Origin: Nostoc sp. UCD121
Lineage (GTDB): Bacteria > Cyanobacteriota > Cyanobacteriia > Cyanobacteriales > Nostocaceae
Direction of reading: 5' to 3'
Length of the DNA: 32,956 bases
NCBI RefSeq assembly: GCF_014222285.1
Contig: NZ_JACKZS010000076.1
Coordinates: forward strand, 1-32,956
The notes under the pieces were generated by a model. The model had not been told where the DNA came from. It did no database searches and saw only the letters and a program-made list of their open reading frames with translations. A program made the position numbers and the translations under genes. Below, in pieces: positions 1 through 7,189 of this stretch; the stretch's first letter is position 1, and every line of letters begins with the position of its first letter.

Positions 1-530
1 GTGTGTAAATCCCAAAGCTTGATTGTGCCATCGTCACTGCCACTAGCAATCAATCTACCATCTGAACTAATCGCAACAGTTTCTACTGGTTGGGTATGCC
101 CACTGTCGCCCTTTAGCATAAGGAAAGTGCGTAAATCCCAAACCTTCATTGTTGGGGTGCTTATCCCACCAGTTACAATCCGCTTGCCATCTGGACTAAT
201 TGCAATTGAAGTAACACCATCTGAGTGAGCGTCTAAGCTATGCAACAATTTCCCAGTACGTAAATTCCAGAATTTAATTGTATCATCTCTACCTGCACTA
301 ATCAGGGTTTGCCCCGAAGAGCTAATCGCAACTGCTCGAACACCAAAAGTCACTTTTTTATGCCCTGTCAGTGTGTGAACAAGTTGAATCTGTGGTTGTA
401 ACTGAGTAATTGTACTCTTGCCTATGGGAAGATTTGAAGTAGAAGAATGTACATCAATACCAGTGATGTTTACTGCAATTGCTAAAACTATAATGACTGG
501 TCTGGATTTGAGAAAATGCAATAATTTCAT
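1..530 (-). CDS. WD40 repeat protein, C-terminus beyond window edge
   Basis: The reverse strand is open from an ATG at 530 to the window edge, giving the first 176 residues of a longer protein. Residues 1-25 are basic then hydrophobic (MKLLHFLKSRPVIIVLAIAV), like a signal peptide or membrane anchor, so the protein is probably exported or membrane-tethered. From about residue 50 there are three WD40 blades: LTGHKK...IKFWNLRTGK, LDAHSDG...MKVWDLRT, and SGHTQPVE...IKLWDL, each with the GH and WD landmarks. WD40 propellers are protein-interaction scaffolds; nothing here shows the partner. Such repeat proteins are abundant in filamentous cyanobacteria. The number of further blades cannot be known. 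Confidence 0.88.
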   Translation of the reverse strand, partial: MKLLHFLKSRPVIIVLAIAVNITGIDVHSSTSNLPIGKSTITQLQPQIQLVHTLTGHKKVTFGVRAVAISSSGQTLISAGRDDTIKFWNLRTGKLLHSLDAHSDGVTSIAISPDGKRIVTGGISTPTMKVWDLRTFLMLKGDSGHTQPVETVAISSDGRLIASGSDDGTIKLWDLH

Positions 531-646
531 GGTGCCAAGGAACGCAATTACATAACATGGTTCCCATTTGATGGGGCGTAATCGCACCTAATCTGATAAA
601 CCACAGTCAAATGTTGGGTATAAATTAATAATCTAAATACGGATTC

Positions 647-946
647 CTAGTGATTAGAAAAATTATCATTTATCATCGTTTCAATCACAATCCCGCCAAA
701 CCGAGCTTCATCAGCGCAGCATTTTACCCCATCAATATAGCAAATATGGCTTTCGTACTTCTCTTTAGTTTCAGTTATAACTCCCTCAAATCCTCCACTC
801 ATTGAGGTATTAAAAAAACTCAATTTTCGTCCCTGAGCATCACTTGCTTTGCTATAGCAATCATCGCAAACTGCGCGTGGATATCTTGAAAAATATCGAG
901 TTGGGGTCGAACAGATTGGGCAAGGATAAAACTCAGTATTACTCAT
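647..946 (-). CDS. Small cysteine-rich (zinc-ribbon-like) protein
   Basis: A 99-residue protein. The N-terminal CPIC at about residues 9-12 and CDDC at about 27-30 form a spaced pair of CxxC knuckles typical of a zinc ribbon; a further CC lies near residue 76. The rest is polar with no membrane segment. The family is not recognised, so a role in metal binding or nucleic-acid contact is inference. It is followed on the same strand by a gap containing an inverted repeat and stands alone between the WD40 gene and the HNH pair. Confidence 0.65.
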   Translation of the reverse strand: MSNTEFYPCPICSTPTRYFSRYPRAVCDDCYSKASDAQGRKLSFFNTSMSGGFEGVITETKEKYESHICYIDGVKCCADEARFGGIVIETMINDNFSNH

Positions 947-1029
947 ATATTTTTTACTTCATAGAACTCCATCTTGTGACTTGGAGATTACTCAAGCCCA
1001 CTACCTGTACTGTCAACAGCAGGGCTTCG

Positions 1030-1090
1030 GCAATCACTCATGAGAAATCGATTGAGGAGGCGATGGACTACGCCATTGCTTGAGTGATGC
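1030..1090. repeat. Inverted repeat with internal GGCG/CGCC dyad
   Basis: ATCACTCA at 1033-1040 pairs with TGAGTGAT at 1081-1088. Inside the loop GGCG and CGCC flank ATGGACTA. It lies just downstream of the HNH gene end on the minus strand. It could be a terminator for the HNH operon, but it lacks a T-run and resembles dispersed Nostoc palindromic repeats. Confidence 0.4.
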
Positions 1091-1116
1091 ACTTCTACAG
1101 TTAAAGAAATTGCAAA

Positions 1117-1575
1117 TCAAAACTCTTTTACTTGTCGTGGATCTTCATCCGGTGGATGCCAACCACCTTTGAGCCAAAGACGACGAGCTTTGACAATAGA
1201 GCCTTCATTATGACGTTCATCATTGAGGTCTAAACGATTACTTGTAGCTCGTCCTACAGAACTAATTCCAATAATTGTTAGACCATCTGCTGACCAAATA
1301 AAGTGATCTGACCACTTTTGTTGGCGTGGATTAAACAGAGGTAGCATCTGGACTGTATCTGGATCAATTCCAGTGGTGAAATTATAGCGATATCCGTTAC
1401 AACGCTGACAAGCTAACGCCAGGTTATCAGGGTCATCCGAACCTTTAAGAGACTGTGGGATAATATGGTCAATAGAAAATAGAGCAGCACTTGCTTCTTC
1501 TGAAGAATGACAGTATTCACAAAGAAATTTTGCTCTTTGTCTGACTAATTTTTTGGTTGCATCATTAACTGTCAT
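1117..1575 (-). CDS. HNH endonuclease family protein
   Basis: A 152-residue protein with a complete HNH signature. The first zinc knuckle CEYC is at about residues 19-22, the catalytic core SIDHIIPQSLKGSDD at about 34-48 carries the paired acidic residue and histidine, and NLALACQRCNGYR at about 51-63 supplies the second CxxC and the final Asn/His-type position. HNH proteins cut or nick DNA with one divalent metal. Its ATG overlaps the stop of the upstream gene by four bases (ATGA), so the two are translationally coupled. There is no adjacent methyltransferase or phage packaging gene, so it is most likely a free-standing HNH gene of the kind common in cyanobacteria; its target is unknown. Confidence 0.88.
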   Translation of the reverse strand: MTVNDATKKLVRQRAKFLCEYCHSSEEASAALFSIDHIIPQSLKGSDDPDNLALACQRCNGYRYNFTTGIDPDTVQMLPLFNPRQQKWSDHFIWSADGLTIIGISSVGRATSNRLDLNDERHNEGSIVKARRLWLKGGWHPPDEDPRQVKEF

Positions 1576-1811
1576 GATTCAGAAATGATTTTGGCATTAA
1601 GCAAGGTAAAAATTCTATCTAGTTCCAATATGCCTGCCAATTCAGCATCTTCTTCTGTGGTTAGGAATCCAGCTTTCTTTTTCTCAGACAATTCTTCGAG
1701 TCGAGACTGTAATTCTTCAGTAAATTTAAACAAATGTATGTCCCTTACTTTACTGAGTTTGATTCCAGAATCTACCCAGAATGAGGGTTGAACCATCATT
1801 TGAGTAATCAT
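1572..1811 (-). CDS. Small protein coupled to the HNH nuclease
   Basis: A 79-residue protein whose stop overlaps the start of the HNH gene by four bases. The middle (about residues 25-60) is rich in Glu, Lys and Leu (EELQSRLEELSEKKKAGFL) and should form a helical hairpin or short coiled coil. No catalytic motif is visible. The tight coupling suggests it works with or regulates the nuclease, perhaps as an antitoxin-like or specificity partner; that is inference from position only. The length and coupling argue that it is a real gene. Confidence 0.7.
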   Translation of the reverse strand: MITQMMVQPSFWVDSGIKLSKVRDIHLFKFTEELQSRLEELSEKKKAGFLTTEEDAELAGILELDRIFTLLNAKIISES

Positions 1812-2046
1812 AAGCTGTATGTCTCGTTTAATTTAGCGGACTGGTGGTATTTTAACAGCGAATCTTCCTTACCTGCTTTATTTTGAATGCCAATTGATAA
1901 AAGGTAATGCGGTAGACTTGTCTTTTTCCGCAAGGAAGAAGCTCAAGTTCGCGGATGCCGTCTGTGATACGCTGGCTTGTGCTGACTTCTAACCTTTGTA
2001 ATGCCAACTTCAAGATTATTCGTTTTTTGCGTAAAGCATGAGATTT
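1812..2046. other. Intergenic DNA with degraded repeat
   Basis: No gene is visible here. TTCGCGGATGCCGTCTGTGA at about 1959-1978, followed by TACGCTGG, resembles a worn GCGATGCC/TACGCT dispersed repeat of Nostoc type. The promoter of the HNH pair must lie near the left end, reading leftward. Confidence 0.4.
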
Positions 2047-2250
2047 GAGGTGAAGAGTATTATATAACGGTATTTACTATGGCTAAAGCGGGGACAACAC
2101 TAAAAGTCTCCTATATAATTTACTTCTATCAAAAACTGCTCCAGCTTTCGTCTAGGGCAGTTTTATATTTTATAGTTTTATATTGCACGGTAAAAACCGG
2201 ATTTACAACTGCACCCAATGGTGAATGGTCATTGGTATTTGGTTCATCTT
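2047..2250. repeat. Interspersed structured element, copy A
   Basis: This ~204 bp element aligns over almost its whole length with 4691-4879. Both copies have the central hairpin AAAACTGCTC - loop - GRGCAGTTTT with an identical 13-base loop (2131-2164 here), a second short hairpin around CAATGG/CATTGG, and an end reading TTCATCTT that mirrors the AAGATGAA-like start. A good TATAAT-like box (TATATAATTT) sits 16-20 bases before the central hairpin. It may be a non-autonomous mobile element, a terminator-like element or a small RNA gene. The open frame through it is not conserved in copy B, so it is not coding. Confidence 0.7.
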
Positions 2251-2275
2251 GGCTAGTCAATGTTTTGGGCAATAT

Positions 2276-3232
2276 CTACGCCAATTTTGGTTTTCGGCTG
2301 ATAATAGTACGATGACGAGGATCGCTAGCAATTGTAATTGCTTTCTCAAAGCCCACTTGTTCTAAGGCAGTTTCAATATCAAAACTATAGTAATCGTCGC
2401 TCCAAGGTTCTGTACTTTTCATTAAAGTAAAGAGGATAGGTGAAAGGTTTTGAATTACAGAAGATTTAGGATTGTTATCTACTAATGCAATACAACCACC
2501 TGGGCGCAGCAACCGTAATGCTTCTGTGAAAATTTCCTTGCTAGCATTATGCGGAAGTTCATGGGTGACAAACTGAAGAGTTACCAAGTCAAAAGAATTA
2601 GCAAGTAATCCTGTATTTTCTGCTGTAGCGTGTATCCATTTATATATCTCACCATTTTTATCTAAACTTTTGGCAACAGTGAGCATATAAGGGGATAAAT
2701 CAAGACCAATAGTACAGACAGACTGCTCTTGTTTTTTTTGATAGTAACGATGTAGCGTTAGAGTAGAAATGCCCACTGAACACCCTATATCTAGTATATC
2801 CCGCACTGTTTGAGGTACATAAGTTCCCAAAACATTGTGAAAACTTTCTCTGAGTCTTTGATGAGCAGATGACCAAGTTAGGTTTTCTTTAGGCCACACC
2901 CGCAATGCCATTGAATACGTCGCACTAGGAGCTTCAAAAGCTGCTTGCCAGCAAAGATTGCCTTCTTCGTATGCATGAAATGGTACTTGATAGTAATCGG
3001 GGTAAACAATACCAGAATTGATTATTGTTGATAGCTGCTGTTTTATCCCCGATACTTCTAGTTCTTCATAATTTTTTCTCCAGGGAATACCTTTCTTTTC
3101 AGCAGTTTTAATTAATACTTGCCTTGCTTGGTGCTTCATTAACTTATAAATAGGTCTGGTTTGGATCAGTAAGTTAACAAATTTTGAAAGCAATCCTGAC
3201 CCCGCCCAATCCGGCTTAGTTTTTGTGTTCAT
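2276..3232 (-). CDS. Class I SAM-dependent methyltransferase
   Basis: A 318-residue protein. The Rossmann methyltransferase core starts near residue 150: motif I is DIGCSVGISTL, the acidic end of strand beta-2 is LDLSP, the motif near beta-4 is FDLVTLQFVTHELP, and the LRPGGCIALVDNN segment is the usual post-III loop and strand. The N-terminal ~140 residues are a family-specific region with no recognised domain. The closest-looking group is UbiE/Coq5-like small-molecule methyltransferases; the substrate cannot be read from sequence. The gene ends 26 bases from copy A of the structured repeat. It faces left, away from the hup gene promoter region. Confidence 0.85.
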   Translation of the reverse strand: MNTKTKPDWAGSGLLSKFVNLLIQTRPIYKLMKHQARQVLIKTAEKKGIPWRKNYEELEVSGIKQQLSTIINSGIVYPDYYQVPFHAYEEGNLCWQAAFEAPSATYSMALRVWPKENLTWSSAHQRLRESFHNVLGTYVPQTVRDILDIGCSVGISTLTLHRYYQKKQEQSVCTIGLDLSPYMLTVAKSLDKNGEIYKWIHATAENTGLLANSFDLVTLQFVTHELPHNASKEIFTEALRLLRPGGCIALVDNNPKSSVIQNLSPILFTLMKSTEPWSDDYYSFDIETALEQVGFEKAITIASDPRHRTIISRKPKLA

Positions 3233-3426
3233 CTATTTGCTTTGAATCTATCCAAAATTGTCATTTTTGAGTTTAAGAAGAACGTGTTCAACAAGTAAAT
3301 CTTAACTTTGTAGAAAATCTAAATTTTGTCGGACAAAGCAATATTACCAGATAACTTGTTTCGATTGTTTTATAAATCGATTGTGGCTTTGCATCGGATT
3401 GGATAGCCAGTGGCAAAGCAATTCAT

Positions 3427-3702
3427 CTATGGCGCTACTTTTTCTCTAAACTGTTTCCCAGCAGAGAATGCAGGCACTTTGGTCGCCGGAATAGTCATTG
3501 GTTCATTGGTTTTGGGATTACGCCCCTCGCGCTCTGAGCGTTCGCGTCGCTCGAATGAACCAAACCCTACCAGCGTTATCTTCTCTCCATTCGCTACAGC
3601 TTCGGTAATAACTGACAAAAAAGCACTAATGACTTCATCGGCTTGCTTTTTTGTGATGTTGGTCTTTGCTGCTACTGCATCCACTAGTTCACCTTTGTTC
3701 AT
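3427..3702 (-). CDS. hup: HU family DNA-binding protein
   Basis: A 91-residue protein of normal HU length. It has the canonical start MNKGELVDAVAAKTNITKKQ, the dimer-core segment GEKITLVGFGSFERRER, and the DNA-binding arm signature GRNPKTNEPMTIPA with the tip proline, followed by VPAFSAGKQFREKV. HU dimers bend DNA and compact the nucleoid. A hairpin downstream (GCTTTGC near 3390 pairing with GCAAAGC near 3412) may end its transcript. Upstream is a 410-base gene-free stretch. It stands alone. Confidence in family is very high; the gene symbol is by family. Confidence 0.96.
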   Translation of the reverse strand: MNKGELVDAVAAKTNITKKQADEVISAFLSVITEAVANGEKITLVGFGSFERRERSEREGRNPKTNEPMTIPATKVPAFSAGKQFREKVAP

Positions 3703-3873
3703 AAATCCCCCTGAAGTATTGCAAGTAATCGAAATCTAGCATTATTACCTCTTATTCATAAAGGGGAAAAGGAATAATTTTCTAGCAACACGCGAAAATT
3801 AACAAAGCACGACGACTATTACTGTGTCGATTTGGCGCGATAGATAATCGCTATTTTGCTCCAAAACCGTCTA

Positions 3874-3974
3874 AGAGCTTGTCATGTAACAACCTTGCCT
3901 CTTTTGAGCTAGAAATGCTTTCTCAGTAAGCTTTCTAGATAATAAATTGTAAAAGTTGTTTCTTGACAGGCTCT
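3874..3974. mobile_element. MITE-like inverted-repeat element (101 bp)
   Basis: The left end AGAGCTTGTCATGTAACAA matches the reverse complement of the right end (AGAGCCTGTCAAGAAACAA) at 15 of 19 positions. Inside is a second hairpin, CTAGAAA.GCTT pairing with AAGC.TTTCTAG at about 3909-3938. There is no coding capacity. Terminal inverted repeats on a ~100 bp non-coding body are the form of a MITE mobilised in trans by a transposase. A clear target duplication is not evident. Confidence 0.5.
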
Positions 3975-4050
3975 AATTGGTGTAACAGTTTCATTTTCGG
4001 TTAGGTAAATGCATCCTCATATTCAGCCACAAGAGATAGGATATCTGTAC

Positions 4051-4066
4051 AGTACTTATGTACTAT
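4051..4066 (+). promoter_or_regulatory. Candidate promoter/operator of the reductase gene
   Basis: AGTAC-TTAT-GTACT at 4051-4064 is a perfect 5-bp dyad that overlaps a TACTAT -10-like box at 4061-4066. The dyad could be an operator. No convincing -35 box is seen. The AAGGAG ribosome site is at 4101-4106. Confidence 0.35.
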
Positions 4067-4113
4067 AGAGGGACTGGGAATGAATCTAATTCATCACTAA
4101 GGAGAATGCGACA

Positions 4114-4686
4114 ATGAGAAAATTAAAACTTCAAGTACAAATGACCGTTGACGGATACATCGCCGGACTAAAGGGCGAAATGGACTTTATGGCGTGGAAT
4201 TGGGACGACGAATTAAAACAATATGTCAAAAATATAACTGAACCTGTTGACTGCATTATTCTTGGACGAAAACTTGCCGAAGGGTTCATTCCTTACTGGG
4301 GTAGCGTGGCTGCAAATCCTGATGACCCGGAGTTTACATCTGGTAAGAAATTTACGGACACACACAAAGTTGTTTTTACCAAAACCCTTGATAAATCAGA
4401 ATGGGATAATACCGTTTTGGCAAAAGGCAACCTTGTTGACGAAATCACTAAGTTAAAAAAACAAGATGGTAACGACATCATCGCTTATGGTGGTGCGACC
4501 TTTGTATCGGCTCTAATCAAACAAGGATTGATTGACGAGTTTCATTTATTCATTAATCCAATTGCAATTGGTGACGGAATGACAATTTTCAAAGAACTTG
4601 ATAGTAAACAATATCTGACATTAGTAAAAGCTACATCATTTAACTGTGGAATTGTTGTTCTCAATTACGAGCTAAAACGCGAATAA
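4114..4686 (+). CDS. RibD C-terminal / DHFR-like reductase family protein
   Basis: A 190-residue protein of the RibD_C/DHFR-like fold, which uses NADPH to reduce small molecules. The opening strand LQVQMTVDGYIAG, the central CIILGRKLAEGF, and the cofactor-binding GGATFVSALIKQGLIDEFHLFINP followed by IAIGDG are all family landmarks. Length is typical for stand-alone members. It has a good ribosome site (AAGGAG) nine bases before the ATG. It has no riboflavin genes nearby, so it is probably one of the many stand-alone homologues of unknown substrate. Its composition is plain and similar to its neighbours, and copy B of the structured repeat begins five bases past its stop. Confidence 0.9.
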   Translation: MRKLKLQVQMTVDGYIAGLKGEMDFMAWNWDDELKQYVKNITEPVDCIILGRKLAEGFIPYWGSVAANPDDPEFTSGKKFTDTHKVVFTKTLDKSEWDNTVLAKGNLVDEITKLKKQDGNDIIAYGGATFVSALIKQGLIDEFHLFINPIAIGDGMTIFKELDSKQYLTLVKATSFNCGIVVLNYELKRE

Positions 4687-4690
4687 ATAT

Positions 4691-4879
4691 AAGATGAATA
4701 GTATTAGATAACTGTACTTACTATGAATAAACCGGAGACAATATTAGTTGTCTTATATACAATTTATTTCTCTCAAAAACTGCTCCAGCTTTCGTCTAGA
4801 GCAGTTTTACATTTCACAGTACAAACCGGATTGTGAACTGCCATTAATGGTGAATTTCCATTGCTATTTGGTTCATCTT
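4691..4879. repeat. Interspersed structured element, copy B
   Basis: This is the second copy of the element at 2047-2250, about 14 bases shorter because of one internal deletion. It begins AAGATGAA and ends TTCATCTT, an exact 8-bp terminal inverted repeat. The central hairpin is a perfect 10-bp stem, AAAACTGCTC with GAGCAGTTTT (about 4776-4809); copy A has a G.U-compatible change in the same stem. It starts immediately downstream of the reductase stop, so it could act as that gene's terminator. Confidence 0.7.
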
Positions 4880-5037
4880 GGCTAAGACTGTAAAGCGCTT
4901 CTATTGAGAATATCCTACATATTTTGGCTTTGACTGATTCTATAATCACCTTTTAAGAGGTAATTGTGTGAAGCTGTAAGAGAATGAAGAATTAAACTTT
5001 CTTCTACTAATCAGTTCTAACTTACGTAATTGTAAAT

Positions 5038-5226
5038 ATGCCTTCAATTTCCTACAACCGCACCGATAGCCAGCAACCACAAAGCATTACCATTGAAGGT
5101 TATGTTGTCCGTCCCGGATTACACATTCTCACTTACGAGCAACTCAAGTTGCTACGGGAGCAAACACAGCACCATTCTCAGCTTGAACATTTAGTCAGCC
5201 AAGGCGTGATTAAGTTGACTGGTTAA
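5038..5226 (+). CDS. Small conserved-looking hypothetical protein
   Basis: A 62-residue protein with no recognised family. The centre reads ITIEGYVVRPGLHILTYEQLKLLREQ, a strand-turn-helix pattern, and there are no membrane segments or metal ligands. No strong ribosome site precedes the ATG. The regular amphipathic pattern makes a real gene more likely than not. The nearest neighbour rightward is a relic on the opposite strand. Confidence 0.55.
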   Translation: MPSISYNRTDSQQPQSITIEGYVVRPGLHILTYEQLKLLREQTQHHSQLEHLVSQGVIKLTG

Positions 5227-5246
5227 TAGTCGCCAGCACAAAAATC

Positions 5247-5420
5247 CTAACTCGCTACATCTAATTCCACATTTGCTGGTTGTTGTTGCTCCTTGACAGC
5301 ACCCAGTTCCTCAATAAAAGCGTCAATTGCCTTGGCTGCTGACTGCTTACCTGTTTTCAATTTATCAAGAATTTTTCTAACCTTTTTACTTCGCCTGATG
5401 TGAGTAAAATTGTTATTGGT
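5247..5420 (-). pseudogene. Possible gene relic lacking a start codon
   Basis: On the minus strand an open stretch ends at a TAG at 5247-5249. It reads well as protein: KKVRKILDKLKTGKQSAAKA, then IDAFIEELGAVKEQQQ, with a helical Lys/Glu-rich pattern. Upstream it runs only to a TAA at 5421-5423 and contains no ATG or GTG; the only candidate start is a TTG part-way along. It looks like the C-terminus of a gene whose front has been lost, possibly when the zinc-ribbon gene moved in beside it. Family not recognised. Confidence 0.35.
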
Positions 5421-5462
5421 TTAAACTTGTCTAACGTCAACTGTTTTGCAGAGGTAATACAG

Positions 5463-5906
5463 ATGTGGGAATGTTGCAAGTGCCATGAGCAGAATGAAGA
5501 GACTTTCTCTTTCTGCTGGAGTTGTGGTACCTCAAACGATGGAATCGAGGACAAGTCATTCCAGGGAGTTGACGAAATTGCTCCTTCTCGCATTAAAGGT
5601 CAGCCAGTCTTCGTAACATCAACAGGGCTAGCTGAGTATCCAGAACAACAACAAGTTGAACTTTTGGCGTGTGTTAAATGTGGTTCTGAAAATATAATTC
5701 CAAACGTTCGTATTGTCACCCACACAGAAGAGTTTAAAAAGGATCTGCAAGTAGAAATTTACGAGAATCCAAAAGCGCTCATATTTAAAGGAACTCACAC
5801 TGGGACATTAACAGCATATATTTGTGGTCAGTGCGGGTATACAGAGATGTACATCAGCAATCCACAATACTTACTCAATCAGTACAAGAAGAATAAGAAA
5901 AATTAA
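5463..5906 (+). CDS. Double zinc-ribbon protein
   Basis: A 147-residue protein from the ATG at 5463, chosen because a GAGGTAA ribosome site lies just before it; an in-frame GTG at 5400 is less well placed. The N-terminus WECCKCHEQNEETFSFCWSC is a RanBP2-like or Ran-type zinc ribbon with CxxC pairs at about residues 4-7 and 18-21. A second ribbon has CVKC near residue 77 and CGQC near 124, separated by a beta-rich insert (about residues 80-118). Such proteins bind zinc and often mediate protein or nucleic-acid contacts. No operon partner is evident. Confidence 0.7.
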   Translation: MWECCKCHEQNEETFSFCWSCGTSNDGIEDKSFQGVDEIAPSRIKGQPVFVTSTGLAEYPEQQQVELLACVKCGSENIIPNVRIVTHTEEFKKDLQVEIYENPKALIFKGTHTGTLTAYICGQCGYTEMYISNPQYLLNQYKKNKKN

Positions 5907-6123
5907 TTGCCGATAAAACCTCTATGAATGTGGATATCAAGAAATAACTAAATAATTTTTGCTTGGGTGTTGTTGTTTTTGGGATATAAGCAATCACCTA
6001 ACTGTACTACCCAGGGCAAACGCATCTAAATATTGAGGAGCCTGAATCAGAGTGGAAGTTAGCAAAACCCTAATCAAACAAGGCTTTCAGGAAATTAAAT
6101 ATTCATTTGTATTGTAATGATAT

Positions 6124-7026
6124 TTAAGCAACCGTAGTAGCATACTTAATATCGTTTACAGTTGCTGTTTCCAGTGGCTTCAGCACAAAATCAAACTCGG
6201 CAGTGTAGAATGGTTGGCTCTGTTGCCGTGCTTTCAAGGCATCCGGTGAGTCATGCTTTTGCAGTTGGATAATTGCCGATCGCACCGCAAAGGTGGTGTC
6301 AGATTCGAGGTGAGGATCATCATCAATGAAAATTTGCGTTGTTAGCGGAGCATAGCCCGGTGCATTCAGTTTGAAGTGGATATGGGCTGCCCGCCAAGTG
6401 TGTCGTCCCAGGAGGTGCAATACCTGCCCACAGGGTCCACTGGCTGGCACGTTATACCCATTTGGCACAATCGTTTCAAAGTGGTAGTTGCCGTTGTTAT
6501 CGGTGTGAAATTGCCCACGAAAGTTCCCGGCAGGTTGGGAGGAATCTTGAATGTCATACAGCCCTGTGGAGCTAGGTTGCCAAACATCGACCACCGCATT
6601 AGCGATCGCTTGTCCGTTCACATCCAGCACACGACCCGAGAGGAACAGGGGTTTACCCTCTAGATCAATGCCAAGGCGATCGCCCAAATTGCGTTGAGGC
6701 GGATTGGGTACGTAGGTGGGTCCTTGCAAATTTGCTTCGGTGCCACTGTTGGAGTCTTGCAGCAATTCCACTAACTCCGAAATGCCAAGCAAATCCGTCA
6801 ACATGTGAATCTCCCCATCGGGAATTTCTTGCCTATGGCGGCTTGCTTGATTGAGGAAATCACGCCCCAACTGCAATTCGGGTTCGGTCAGGTTCACATC
6901 GCGCACAAAGGCGTGAAGATGGTTTACTAAACTCGTATAAATTTCGTACAGGCGTGGATGAGTTTTGCCACCGTCACCGTGGTTAATGACAGCCTGAGTA
7001 ATCGTGTCGATTGTGATTGGTTTCAT
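6124..7026 (-). CDS. Intradiol ring-cleavage dioxygenase (catechol/hydroxyquinol type)
   Basis: A 300-residue non-haem Fe(III) dioxygenase that would open catechol-type rings between the two hydroxyls. The N-terminal ~100 residues are the helical dimerisation domain (LTEPELQLGRDFLNQASRHR, then DLLGISELVELL). The catalytic beta-sandwich follows: GPTYVPNPPQR, the motif LSGRVLDVNGQAIANAVVDV, then WQPSSTGLYDIQ with the first Tyr ligand, FETIVPNGYNVP with the second Tyr, and RAAHIHFKL with the two His ligands. All four iron ligands are therefore visible. It is the last gene of a minus-strand series with hydrolase and oxidoreductase genes. It overlaps by four bases a decayed cupin frame upstream. 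Catechol and hydroxyquinol subtypes cannot be separated by eye. Confidence 0.92.
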   Translation of the reverse strand: MKPITIDTITQAVINHGDGGKTHPRLYEIYTSLVNHLHAFVRDVNLTEPELQLGRDFLNQASRHRQEIPDGEIHMLTDLLGISELVELLQDSNSGTEANLQGPTYVPNPPQRNLGDRLGIDLEGKPLFLSGRVLDVNGQAIANAVVDVWQPSSTGLYDIQDSSQPAGNFRGQFHTDNNGNYHFETIVPNGYNVPASGPCGQVLHLLGRHTWRAAHIHFKLNAPGYAPLTTQIFIDDDPHLESDTTFAVRSAIIQLQKHDSPDALKARQQSQPFYTAEFDFVLKPLETATVNDIKYATTVA

Positions 7027-7157
7027 GATAGTTCTTCCAAAAAGATAGATGCACCGACATGATAGAGAACTAGCCGTTGAATTGCATGGGGTGTATTTGC
7101 AGGCATATACACAAACACACCCGGCAAACTTAGAATTCCGTCGTCATGTTGTCCATA
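7023..7157 (-). pseudogene. Cupin-domain gene relic
   Basis: The minus strand reads LPGVFVYMPANTPHAIQRL and ends LYHVGASIFLEELS at a TGA whose bases overlap the dioxygenase ATG (ATGA). The pattern G-x5-P-x4-H is the second cupin motif. The frame is closed upstream by a TGA at 7158-7160, after only ~45 codons, so only the tail of the domain remains. The four-base coupling indicates that a cupin gene once preceded the dioxygenase in the same operon. Cupins are common companions in aromatic-degradation clusters. Confidence 0.5.
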
Positions 7158-7189
7158 TCAAAATCTTTTGGTTTACGCTTTTTTGTGGC

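Larger units (their letters stand above)
3703..4113. other. 410-base intergenic region
   Basis: No protein gene is seen. It must hold the leftward hup promoter near 3703-3800, an inverted-repeat element at 3874-3974, and the promoter of the rightward reductase gene around 4040-4070 (both listed separately). Confidence 0.6.

Noticed and set aside
1572..1811. A plus-strand frame antisense to the HNH partner
   Set aside because: The minus-strand gene has the ATGA coupling and a sensible helical pattern; the plus frame is Ser-rich shadow.
2079..2315. A 78-codon open frame through the first structured repeat and into the methyltransferase end
   Set aside because: It crosses a hairpin that is conserved in copy B while the frame is not, and it has no family resemblance.
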